NCBI GenBank assembly: GCA_013396755.1
Contig: VWZF01003849.1
Span: forward strand, 41,943-105,942
Source of the DNA: Sclerurus mexicanus
Taxonomy: Eukaryota > Chordata > Aves > Passeriformes > Furnariidae
Length of the DNA stretch: 64,000 bases
Direction of reading: 5' to 3'
In this document: positions 50,690 to 60,735 of the stretch, piece by piece
Numbering within the stretch: position 1 is the first letter of the stretch
Layout: the number at the start of each line of letters is the position of its first letter
Position numbers and translations under genes: made by a program
Notes under the pieces: model-generated
What the model was told of the DNA's origin: nothing
The model's database searches: none
Seen by the model: only the letters and a program-made list of their open reading frames with translations

Positions 50690-51700
50690 TCAAACTTGTC
50701 ACCCACTGGGCCTAATACTTTGTCTCCAGCAGCAGCCAGCACCAGATGCTTTGGTGAAAGATACAAGATCCCCACAGATGCAGGATAATCTGTCTCCCTA
50801 GAAGGTCTCATCCTAATCCCTTTAGTTATAGATTCCCTTAAACCCTGATGCATGAGGGTTTTTATCCCTTCAAATACTCTTTTTTAGCATTACTATAATA
50901 ACTCTGGATATTCTTGTTATCCATATAAATGCCCCTTCCCTCTCTGGTGCTTGCAAAATTCTTGATTTCATCTTCATCCAGAGTCAATGAGTTCCACAGT
51001 TTATATAGGCACATTTCAGAAAGTGTTTCTTTATTTTTAAGAGATGGGAGAAACTGTAGTCTCCTAATCTCCTGTTGTTGTTGTTGCATGACTCTTTGGC
51101 TTTTGTTTGGGTATTTTTTTGTTTTATTTTTCTCTCAACCACATAAATTATCACTCCCACTCTCATCTGAGTCCTCAGGTAAACAATCACTTTAGATGCG
51201 TTGATGCCACTAGTCTTTCTCTGCTTTTATCTGGGTCTGTCCAATTCTGCAATACTTTTTTCCAGGATGGACTTTCCATTAATGCCGAATAAATTTTATA
51301 GAACACCACACTGCTGGCTGATGGAATTACTGTGTATGTGATTACTTCAAATTTTTTCTTCATTTCTTCAGTTAGCAAGACTGAGTCCATGTGAAATTCC
51401 TTAACGTTTCTCTGGACTTGATAAACAAGTAACCTACAAAGAGGTTATCTACCAATAACATGATGTTGCTGTCTCATTTCTCCTTCCTCTTTCTAGATAA
51501 ATAATAAATACATTACACAACAACAGACCCAGTAGAAAAACTTGTGGATATTAACTTCTTGCTATGATGAAAATGGACCATTTTTCCTGCTTTGTCTCCT
51601 GCCTCTCAGCTACTTTTTTGATCCATGATATTACATTGCCTTACGGCTACTCTGTTTCTTTTAGAAAAGATATTATCAATCCACAACCTTCAAAAAAACA
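50690..51700 (-). mobile_element. Ancient CR1/L3-type LINE, degenerate ORF2 plus 3' UTR
   Basis: Read on the minus strand, 51700-51510 resembles the RT core of amniote CR1/L3 elements around the 'VPQGS..GP..FNI' motif (region near 51510-51545) with the preceding 'SW..NW..RKQ' block, all heavily mutated. The middle third (51500-51100) is less certain and appears shortened relative to a full ORF2. The minus strand of 51012-50690 then matches the well-known 3' part: GTGGAACTCATTGACTCTGG, GGATAACAAGAATATCC (near 50906-50922), AACCCTCATGCATCAGGG, and CTGGAGACAAAGTATTAGGC near the end. Many stops and indels break all frames. Copies of this kind are common and better preserved in turtles and crocodilians; in birds they are scarce relics. 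Several short frames in this interval are fragments of it. Confidence 0.8.
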
Positions 51701-54700
51701 TGCATGAGTAGCCTCAAAATCATGTGATAGCTTACAAATCATGACATATTAAGACATAATAACAATTTTGTTTCTCCTGGTGTCTGATTTCTGAGCTAGG
51801 CTGATTCATGATCATAAGCTTTAACTCCCAGGCTTCTAGGTTGGGAGGGGGGGTGTTATATTTTTTTCTTTTTTAAAAAAACCAAACCTCTCATTGCATT
51901 TCTTGACTTCCATAATGAAGAATTTAAAATAAATAAAATCAGGTAATATGAGGCTTAAGAGAAGACCCCAAGAATTAGCATTAATGACTTACTTCTGTTG
52001 AAATTGTCATGGGTTTATTACACCTTTCAAAAGTATAGGTTGAAAAAACATCGTACACTGTAATAGATCAGTGAACCACTGAGAGAAAATAAGCCTAAAT
52101 AATAAAATGTTTTGTTTTAAAGGATACATGAATTGTATAGAAAGCTTTTTTTTTAATGAGTTCAACAGTGAGCTCCAAACATAAAGGGAAAAAAAAAAAA
52201 CTTAGACAAAATAGAGGCAGAGGAAAAGAGACCAGATATTCAGGGCAAATACCATACTAAGAATTACTTTGACAATTGCAAAAGTCATACCTATAGCTAC
52301 TTTTTCTTTTTAAGTGGTTCACACATTTAATTTCATTTCCTCTAGGTATGATATCTACCCTTTTGAAGGAAAAGAGATGCTTCATACCAGCCAGTATCTT
52401 GCTCTCAGACCTAGATGAGACAGGTAGTTTTATAATATAGCTTACAAAAATTATCTGCTCTTTGGAAAGACGCATTTGCGTTTTAAAGTGTAAGTTGTGA
52501 GGGCTTCAATTCTACTCAATTGCCATTGTCTGATTCCTTTGAGTCCTGTGCAGATGCGGGTCTGTGAGAGAAGCCTGGAGAACATGCAAGTCCCTCTAAG
52601 AAATTTTCATAGTTTAGGTTTGAAAAATCTTACAGGATAAGAGGGTGCATGCGACATAATTTGAGATGATCTGCATAATTTTGTTACCTGCAGTACCTAA
52701 AAGCAATAGCAAAAGAAGTTCTGCATGGATCATTTCTAGTTGCTAGCAACCAGGAAGACAAACAGATGAAGAAGGTAGACCAGGATTTAAAGGAGTGAAA
52801 AACAAAAAGTAAGATAAATTAACAGATTCTTTCAGAAAAAGTACATGATATGGGGAAGGAAATACAGTTCCTTTTCCAAATCACTAATAAAATTACTAGT
52901 AAGAAGTTGGGAAATATATATCACTTGTTTCACTTGATAAAAAAAAAATGTTTTGTGTTACAAAGTACAAAGTTAAAGGTTTCTCTTGTGTTACTGTACT
53001 TCTTCCACTTCACCATGTATTTTATATGGGGGTTCCAGAAACTCAAAGCTTCTCAGTATTTGAAAAGCGGTATTAAAAAAAAAAAAGGCAATTCTATTCT
53101 CTTGCGCACTTTGAAATGTCAGACTCTGAAAGTTGTACTTACCTAAGCTCACAAATCAAAAGGAAACTGCTGCTTCCAATTTCCACACCAATCAAGAACC
53201 TCCCCTGAACTGGTAATTCCAACTGCAAAAATTGTGAAGTATCAGACAGGACACAGACCAAATCCTACATCTTTGTAAATCTCCTGAGTTTGTATTGTGC
53301 ATTTTTATATTGTTAGCATGGTCCAACAAGGTCACTGTACAATGCTATATGTGATACTGCTGCTACATTTTGGGAATGAATTGCTTAGTCCTTCTGCATC
53401 TGGAAAGTACACCACATGGGAAATATTGGTTTACATATAATTTTAAAGCAAAAGCTGATTTCCAATAAAGACTGTAATTGCAAAGACATGAATTTATTCA
53501 CAAATAGCAGACAGCACTTAAAATTTTCAAATGTATTTTTGGCACAATAGTTATATTACAGTGCCATCCACTGACCCTCTCTTGCAAGTACATGCACTGG
53601 CACACACAGCTGCTGTTTTACATTGAGTTGGCTTAATTCCCACTGAAGGGCCAACCATCCCCAGACAGATATATTCCCAATTCATTTCCTCCTGCAATGA
53701 TAACTGAAATTTACCCAGCTCACAAAGGAAGAGAAATAATTTCTCTAATAGCCTTAATGGGTTTTAGAGACCTTGGCTAGCAGCCAAGAGCGACTTAGAC
53801 ATGGCTTTGCAGGCAGCATGAATACAGAGCTTACTTTCATATGTGTGTGCGTGCATGTGCATTGTGTACATGGTTTCGTTGTGAGATATGTTTCAGAAAA
53901 AAAAGTATTAATTGAACCCCATGAGCACTGATGCACCCACCAACAGTTTTCCCTCACAGACATCAAGGGATATGAATGAAAACTAATTGCGCTTCAAAGA
54001 AAAGGCAAATCACAAGTCTGTTGTAGGATTAGGTTTTTCTTTAATTAAGATTGTTGAAATAAACAGCAAGAGAGCTGTTATGGACTTTTTCATGTACACT
54101 TTTGTTCCAGTTTCTCTATTGAAATGTGAGACTATCATGTTATTACAAAAGAATATCAAAGAAAAGAACACACTAGAAAAGCCTGAAAAGCTTTCAGAAG
54201 GAAATAAAAAAGCTAAAACATTGAGCTTTATTTAAGTAAAATAAGCTGAAATTGTTCACCAAAAATGTTTTCAATATTTCAGTTACAAAGAGTTCAATAA
54301 TAAATCTTACTATTAGAATTTTCTAGTACATGCCTTACTTATACTCTTCTTCAAGTAGAAGTAGAGCATATGAAAACTGATTTTAGAAGAACTAATTTTG
54401 ACAGTCCAGGAGCTGCTACAATTACCAGAGTAAAACAAAGTTTCTCACTTTTTCTTATAACATACATTCACTGACTAGAACAGTGCATGCCAGCACGGGT
54501 GGATGTGTCCACACACCAGCACAAACACACCGCAGAGGCTCTGCAGAGCTTTAAAAATCCTACAGAGGAGGATCCATTTTTATGACAACTCCCATACTTG
54601 GCGACTGAGGGTCACTGAGGGTGAGTGAGCCATGAAGAGCTTCAAATTAAAAGCAGGTTAGGAAGAAAGAAGCCTGAGGAGTACAAGGACAGTCCAGCTG

Positions 54701-57130
54701 GTTTGACTGTTTAGTGGCAGTTCTGCACCACACAAGCATACCTGTTCTCACAGAGACTAAGGGGGTCACAAAGCACTATGTTACGTATTCTAGCATGCCT
54801 GCAATGTGTACAGCATGAAAAGAGCTTTAAAAATCCTCCTCTGTGGCAGACTGTCACTGCCTGGATATGGATTTAAAATATGTTTAGCTGCAATAGAGTT
54901 TTTAGAAGTTTGATGCCCACACAATAGCCAGAAGAAATGACCCAAACTTTATGCATCTCCTCAAATTATCTGCCATAAATACCTGACCTTGTCACACAGA
55001 TGGTCAGGGAGGAAATTGTGATTTGAAGCTATTCAGCAAGTGTATAACCTGCACAACTTGCCAGTCTCTCAGCTCCCTCTATATCTTAATCTTTATCTCT
55101 TTCACATTCTGCTGGTGACAATCATCTGTTACATACACAATCATGTTTCCTACCCCTACCTACACTTGCAGTGGAGACACAGTTGTGTTGCCTCCATACT
55201 TCGAGCTGGCTGCCTTCCATGTGTGAATTTTTATCAGCCAGGCACATAGTAAGCAAGGAGCATCCATCAGGAAGAGCTTCACAAGTACCATCCACTACAG
55301 TGCAACTACTGCCATTCAATAACTGCCAATTGCATGGCTCTATGGCACAGTCTGCTACTGCTTCTCAGTTAGCAATCAAAGAACATACCCAAGTAGCTCA
55401 CCAGCCACAAAGTACTACAGATTTAAACAATCTGTAATCTTTGTTTTTGGGTAGAGATTTACATATTTAGCATGAGTATATCACAGTTTCAGGACACTGA
55501 TACTGATGCACATATTTTTTCATAGTGCTTATATAGTGGATTTTTAATAAAGACTAAACACCATTACTTTACAAAAGCTAGAGAAGATTACTCAAAAAAA
55601 AAAAAAAAGGAAAGAAAAAAAGAAAACAAAAGAAAGAAAGAAATTACAACTGAGAAGTTCTCCCTAGGAAGCTGAGTTCTGGTTAATGTAGCAGGCAAAA
55701 ACCACCTTCTTGAGACTCAGGTCAGTTCAATGATGCAAGGTCCAACTATACTGAAAGTCACCTACATAAACACAAGAAAGTGGCAAGACAAAAAGCTACA
55801 ATATGTGAAAAAGGGAAGAGGAACTCTGCTAACAAAGACAAGGGTCATGAAGACTACATTTGTGGTCTTGAATTCTGAGATGCTGCCTTTTAATTATTCC
55901 TTTTCATTTTACAGGAGTAGATTAATTTTTTTTTAACTAAACTTCAACTTCAAAATAGTCATTTTTCACAATGGACTCATTTTGTCCTCACTGAAAAGAA
56001 ACAGAAGTCCAAATTCACTGATTTTGCTTTAAACAAAAATTCTTTCTCAGACCTCTAGTCTCAGCATAGCAGAGATTAAATGATGGTTTAAGCTCGACCC
56101 TCTTGAGACAGGTACTTAAAGGTGTTTGAACACTTTGTTCTTTATCCCTTTTCTAAGAGATACAGTCCTAAAAAGAATTCTCTTCCTCAAAGACCACTGA
56201 GGTCTGACAGAGATAATATAAAAAATCTGCTGGATTTTAGCACTCATGAAAGGTGGAAACTGAGTATATGCCCTATATGTATGCATCTCTAGAGGCAAAA
56301 TTGCCACAAGTCCACAGTAATAATTTTTTTTATATTTAATATTGTTTTCAGTACCTGGAATCCCATCTTCTGTTTTCTCTGCTTTTTACAATATTCATTA
56401 CTGTCTTTTGCTACAGCTTCTGCAGCACATGTATATCAACTGGACAACATATTACCATTATCTTTTAGAGGTCAGGAAACTCAAAATACAACTGACATGG
56501 CCTCTAAGCACAACATACATTTTATGTGGCCTAAGGTATCAAAACTGTGAAATGAATAGCTGTGATTGGACCATAATATACCGTATTTTAGGCCCATAAC
56601 CTGTAATGTCACATGCCCTATATTAATACTGTTCAAAATTACTGCAAACTTCCCAGGTCTAACCTGAACAGATGAAAATCTGGTGCCCACAAGCACATCC
56701 AGACTGTCACTTGAAAGCAGCTCTTCACTCAATTCCACAGTCACCATCTATCTAGGCAGAAACCCCAGACATGAAGCCCTAGGCAAAGCAGAAGGCCATA
56801 CTCTAAAACATGCAGAAGCCTATTTCCCTAAGGACTCAGAAAAGCTTTGTATGGTTAATATGCTGCCAGGCATACCCAGGCAAGGTTTTCCTCAGCTGCT
56901 TGCAATGCCCAGGAGGTGGACAGAGTACAGAACACATCATGTCACAAACGCTTTTGGGGCCACTTATCAGAAAAGCCATATAGATTTAACCAACAAAACT
57001 TAACCTTAACTTTAACCCAGCAAAACCCCATTCAAACCTCTCTTTAACATTTTGGCCTGGTTTTTTGTTGAACGTTTGGAAGATCACCACCACCAATACT
57101 CTTCTACCTACATGGAAATAGACATGTACT
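51701..57130. other. Gene-free DNA
   Basis: No gene or clear mobile element. It includes a G run near 51847-51854, poly-A near 52189-52200, a GT-rich patch near 53843-53872 and an A-rich tract at 55594-55642. A 15-bp word GAGCTTTAAAAATCC occurs twice in the same orientation (near 54547 and 54823). Three overlapping frames around 55040-55437 are slightly longer than average but unrecognised. Confidence 0.5.
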
Positions 57131-57153
57131 GACCTGCAGAGTAACTTCCTCCA
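57131..57153. repeat. 23-bp direct repeat, copy 1
   Basis: GACCTGCAGAGTAACTTCCT and the three bases after it match 58484-58506 with two substitutions; the last 17 bases are identical. The second copy begins inside the CR1 tail. See findings. Confidence 0.7.
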
Positions 57154-57949
57154 TGTTCTCCAGCCGCTTTCATTATAGTCACAGAAATGGTTTTTCTGGC
57201 ATCATCTTACAGGAGAACTTTAGACCTTTCCTGTTTTGGGCTAGTTTCAGAACTACAGAAGTCCTCTATTGGGATCCCTACCTACATTGTTTCTCCTTGA
57301 ACCTAAAATTTCAATGTAACTTTTTATCCTATTTAATTCAGTTATATGAAGTGTTTCATATTTAGATGAAATCTCACCAAACTGAACATTCTATGCACAT
57401 TGTTTTTGCAGCAAACCCCTTAAAAGATTATGGCTTAGAAGGATACCCTAGGTTCCTGTAAGCTGCTCAGACCTTCACTACTATGTTTCAACGTGTGGGT
57501 CAGCTGTGGCTGATAGCCAAATACTCACTCAGCTTATCACTCACACCTGCTCCCTAGTCAGGCAGCATGAGAAAATAAGATGGGAGTTCTCTCTGTCAGG
57601 ATAAAGACAGGGGCACTTCTTATCAGTTACTATTGTGGGCAAAATACACTTGAGTTGGGGAAAATTCATTTCCTTTATGGTCCAGTAAAAGAGATTCAGG
57701 TAGCGAGAAACTAAGACTGCGCCTTTCCTCCCCCCTTTCCCATGCACAGCATGAAGTCCTTCACTCCAGACTTGTCAACTATTCCCCCTCCCAGAGAGGT
57801 GCAGGAGGGAACTGGGGGAGTGTATGGTCAATACACAGCAGTTTCTCTCTGCCCCTCTCTCCCCCTAACACTGTTCTACTGCCCCATCATGAACTGAAGT
57901 CCTGTATGGCATTTTTCACCCTTTCTTACCCAGGCCTACCCTAAGGTGC
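57154..57949. other. Gene-free DNA
   Basis: Unique sequence with a CT-rich patch near 57840-57870. Frames at 57153-57365 (plus) and 57541-57747 (minus) are unrecognised. Confidence 0.45.
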
Positions 57950-58105
57950 CACAACCTTGCATGCAGGGCCAAGTCATGCCCTGTGGTGAAGCCATTGGAG
58001 CCAGCTGGAATGGGCTGTATCCAACACAGGTAAGCCCCAGCCACTCCTCACAGAGGCTCCTGCAGCCTCCCATGCCAATACCTTGGCACCTGCACCTGGT
58101 GCAGT
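57950..58105. mobile_element. Fragment of an avian ERVL-type LTR
   Basis: The segment TTGGAGCCAGCTGGAATGGG, then CTGTATCCAACACAGG, CTCACAGAGGCTCCTGCAGCC and CCTTGGCACC follows a stretch near one end of a widespread songbird ERV LTR (ttggagccggctggcattggctctgtcggacacagg...cttctcacagaagccacccctgta...). It is GC-rich compared with its flanks. The fragment at 63652-63721 covers an overlapping part of the same kind of LTR. The CAGGTAAGC within it looks like a splice donor, but no exon can be argued. Confidence 0.45.
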
Positions 58106-58210
58106 CAAAAAGATCAGAATTTACACATATTAAGGCCAGAAGGAACTAGCAGAAGGGTAAAAAATTATTACGTTTTACTCAAATATGCCCTGGTTTGGCT
58201 AGAAGCTTAC

Positions 58211-58486
58211 ATTCACCAGGATGAGAGGAAACAGCCCAAAGTTGCACCAGGGGAGGTTTAGGTTGGATATTAGGAAAAATTTCTTCACTGAAAGTGTGAT
58301 CAGGAATTGGAATGGGCTGCCCAGGGAAGTGGTGGAATCCTCATCTCTAAAATTGTTCAGAAGACATATGGATGTGGCACCTCAGGACATGGTTTAGTGG
58401 TTGAGTTGGCAGTGCTGGGTTAATGGTTGGACTCAATGATCTTAGAGGTCTTTTCCACCCTAAATGATTCTATATGATTCTATGAT
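58211..58486 (+). mobile_element. CR1 LINE 3' end (5'-truncated, avian)
   Basis: The sequence is a near-consensus avian CR1 3' end: GAGGAAACAGCCCAAAGTTG, GGGGAGGTTTAGGTTGGATA, TTTCTTCACTGAAAG, GGAATGGGCTGCCCAGGGAA, GACATGGTTTAGTGG, ATGATCTTAGAGGTCTTTTC and a tail of ATGATTCTATATGATTCTATGAT. Only about 275 bp remain, all beyond the reverse transcriptase, the usual result of incomplete target-primed reverse transcription. It is far less diverged than the CR1 at 39908-40160. Its tail runs directly into copy 2 of a 23-bp direct repeat. Confidence 0.95.
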
Positions 58487-58506
58487 CTACAGAGTAACTT
58501 CCTCCA
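58484..58506. repeat. 23-bp direct repeat, copy 2
   Basis: Second copy of the repeat at 57131-57153, starting at the end of the CR1 tail. Two substitutions separate the copies. Confidence 0.7.
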
Positions 58507-60255
58507 AAAGATGCTTGTTCTTGATTTGAAGACAGAGATTGTGTTTATCATCAGCTCACTTCATTTCACTATTTAGGCTGTGTGTCTTATTTTTCAGTTG
58601 AATTTGCCCAATTTCAGATGAGTTACTCCTTGTCATTAGCAAGATAATGGCACATAGTACTCCTGGCATCTCAGTCTTGCCATCACTACAGATACACTGC
58701 TTTGGATCCAGAAGGTCTTATAATTCAGTCCCCAATTTCTTAGTATTACTTATATGTCAGCAAATTTCTGACAGCACAACATTAGTCACTATTTTCTCAG
58801 TTGTCACCAATTTTATTGTTTTTTCACTAGATTTGAACAACTGAAATAAAACTTTTTAGGTGAAGGTCTGTCACCTATGTGTTTCTGATCTCTTACTTTT
58901 CAGGCAGTGTTTGCCTCAGTTCAGCAGCCACCTGCTTTAGGGCTTTTAAGGCTTTTGTGTTTTTCCTCCCGCAGAGATTATAGGTCCGTGAATAGTAAAA
59001 AGTATCATTTTCAATATGCTCATTTGTTTAGTTTTAATTCTTTACCAATGACTGTTCTGATGGGTACTCAGAAGTTGAAAAAAAAAAAGAAATACTAAAA
59101 TTCCTCTCTATTATATTGGCTCCCATGGCGCTAGGGAGAATAAAAAAATCCATCAGAATGTTTACAAGGTAACATTCACTCACTATTTTGTTTCTTTCAG
59201 TACACAATAAGCAGAAATAGATATGGTAGAAGAATCAATAACAACTTTGTTGAAGAGAAATAAAAAACTTAGCCAGCATTAAAATAAGCAGGTTGTGCCC
59301 TACTAAACAAAGTTCCACAACGCCACATAATCAGGCCTCAAAGCGCTGCAAGAACTGGACACAGAATTAGATCCACCTGCACCAGCACCCAATAATCCTC
59401 ACCCTGGCAAGAATGCAGGGAACCTCCCACACACTAAAGGTACGCTTAATATAGCACAAGCTTTAAGGTAACATTGAGGACTGCTGAATAAAGATGCTTA
59501 GAACTAGAGGTCTGGAAACCTTTAGCTACTCTTCTTACAAGTATGCCCTTCCCTTTAGCCCTCAACTCTTAACATGCATAAACCTCACGGTACCCTCTGG
59601 AGCTCTACAACAACTTCTTATAATCCCCATTACCTCAAGCTCAGCTGCACTTCTACCCTCCTTTCATGCAAAGCCCACATTACTAAAATCCACCTCACCT
59701 CCAGCTGTTCTGACCCCATAGCCTTTATGCCTCTCTCAGCTGCACAAGATTATTCTCAAGGAAAAACACTATCTCCCCTCCATCTAGAGAGAGTTCCTGA
59801 TCCTTGACAGAATGGGCTGCCCAGTCACAAGCTTGTGAACAGAACAAAGTAGATAGTGTGTATTCAGTGAATAAAAGAAATGTTTCACTATTTTTCACTG
59901 AATTCTAAAATAAAAGTGAGAAAGTGTGTGCCAGATTGAGGTGCACTCTCAGATAAACAACCTATATGGGCTAAAAATTAAGAAACTGTAGTTATATTTT
60001 GGAGAGCATTAGGTCACCACAGTGGGCAAAACTGACAACTTGACTAATCTAAATTACACTTGAATAAAAACTTTACATGGGACTTTGGGAAGTATCCACT
60101 GATAGAATAGCATCAGTCCAATATGCAGTGCTTTAGAAATTACACATTACAATTTTTATTTGTGTGTTATCATATTTTTTCCTGTCTCTTTTCTTTTAAA
60201 TATGATTGCCCTGATTCATGCCTTAATTCATTGTTGTTCTTTTCTTTCTTATGGT
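58507..60255. other. Gene-free DNA
   Basis: No recognised gene or element. Overlapping plus-strand frames at 59494-59721 and 59574-59807 run through a CT-rich stretch and are not recognisable. Confidence 0.5.
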
Positions 60256-60441
60256 ACTTTTTTGTTTCCTTGTTTCTGGTTTGTTGTTTCATTGGTTGGG
60301 CTTTTTGTGTTTTGGTTTTGTTGGGGTTTTTTGGTTGTTTTTTTTGTTGTTGTTTGCTTTGTTTCTAGGGGTTTTTTTGGGGGGAGTTGTTTTGGTTTTG
60401 GGGTGGGGGTTTTTTGTTGTTTTTTAGGGGGGTTTTTTGGG
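60256..60441. repeat. G/T-only low-complexity tract
   Basis: For about 185 bases the plus strand is nearly all T and G, with T runs separated by G runs of 2 to 6 (for example around 60368-60385, 60399-60410 and 60427-60432). The frames across it (60123-60368, 60160-60528 plus; 60249-60503 minus) are low-complexity Phe/Gly/Val/Cys or Lys/Pro/Thr/Gln translations, not genes. The clustered G runs could support G-quadruplex formation on the plus strand. Confidence 0.9.
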
Positions 60442-60609
60442 TACCTCCACCACTTTGCCCTCTTGAACTCAATCCACAGACAGAGGAAAGGAAACAGCTT
60501 CATATTAGACGAGGATGCACTTAGTTAGAAGGATTCTTATTTTTTAATATAGGTAACAACCAGGATGATTTACTACTAAGTTTTAGTTCCTCCACATTAG
60601 AATAATCCA
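60442..60609. other. Gene-free DNA
   Basis: Short unique spacer without recognisable content. Confidence 0.4.
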
Positions 60610-60735
60610 TAATGTTATGTCAAAGCACTGTAAAGTGAGAATTGAATGTCATCACCAGGAAACAAAGGGACAGAAGGTTTAAATTACTCATTCCAATTTA
60701 CACAGCGGAATAATGACATAGCCAGTTCAATAATG
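60610..60735 (-). mobile_element. MIR-like SINE relic
   Basis: The plus strand reads CCAGGAAACAAAGGGACAGA, AGGTTTAAATTACTCATTCC, AATTTACACAGC and CATAGCCAG, following the reverse complement of the MIR consensus (ggaaactgaggcacagagaggttaagtgacttgcccaaggtcacacagc...gagccag). Highly diverged; called by eye. Confidence 0.55.

Noticed and set aside
58025..58036. CAGGTAAGC as a splice donor of an unknown exon
   Set aside because: It lies in an LTR fragment; no acceptor, open frame or conserved exon could be paired with it.
60160..60528. 122-codon frame rich in Phe, Gly, Val and Cys
   Set aside because: Translation of a G/T low-complexity tract, with a matching Lys/Pro/Thr/Gln frame on the other strand.
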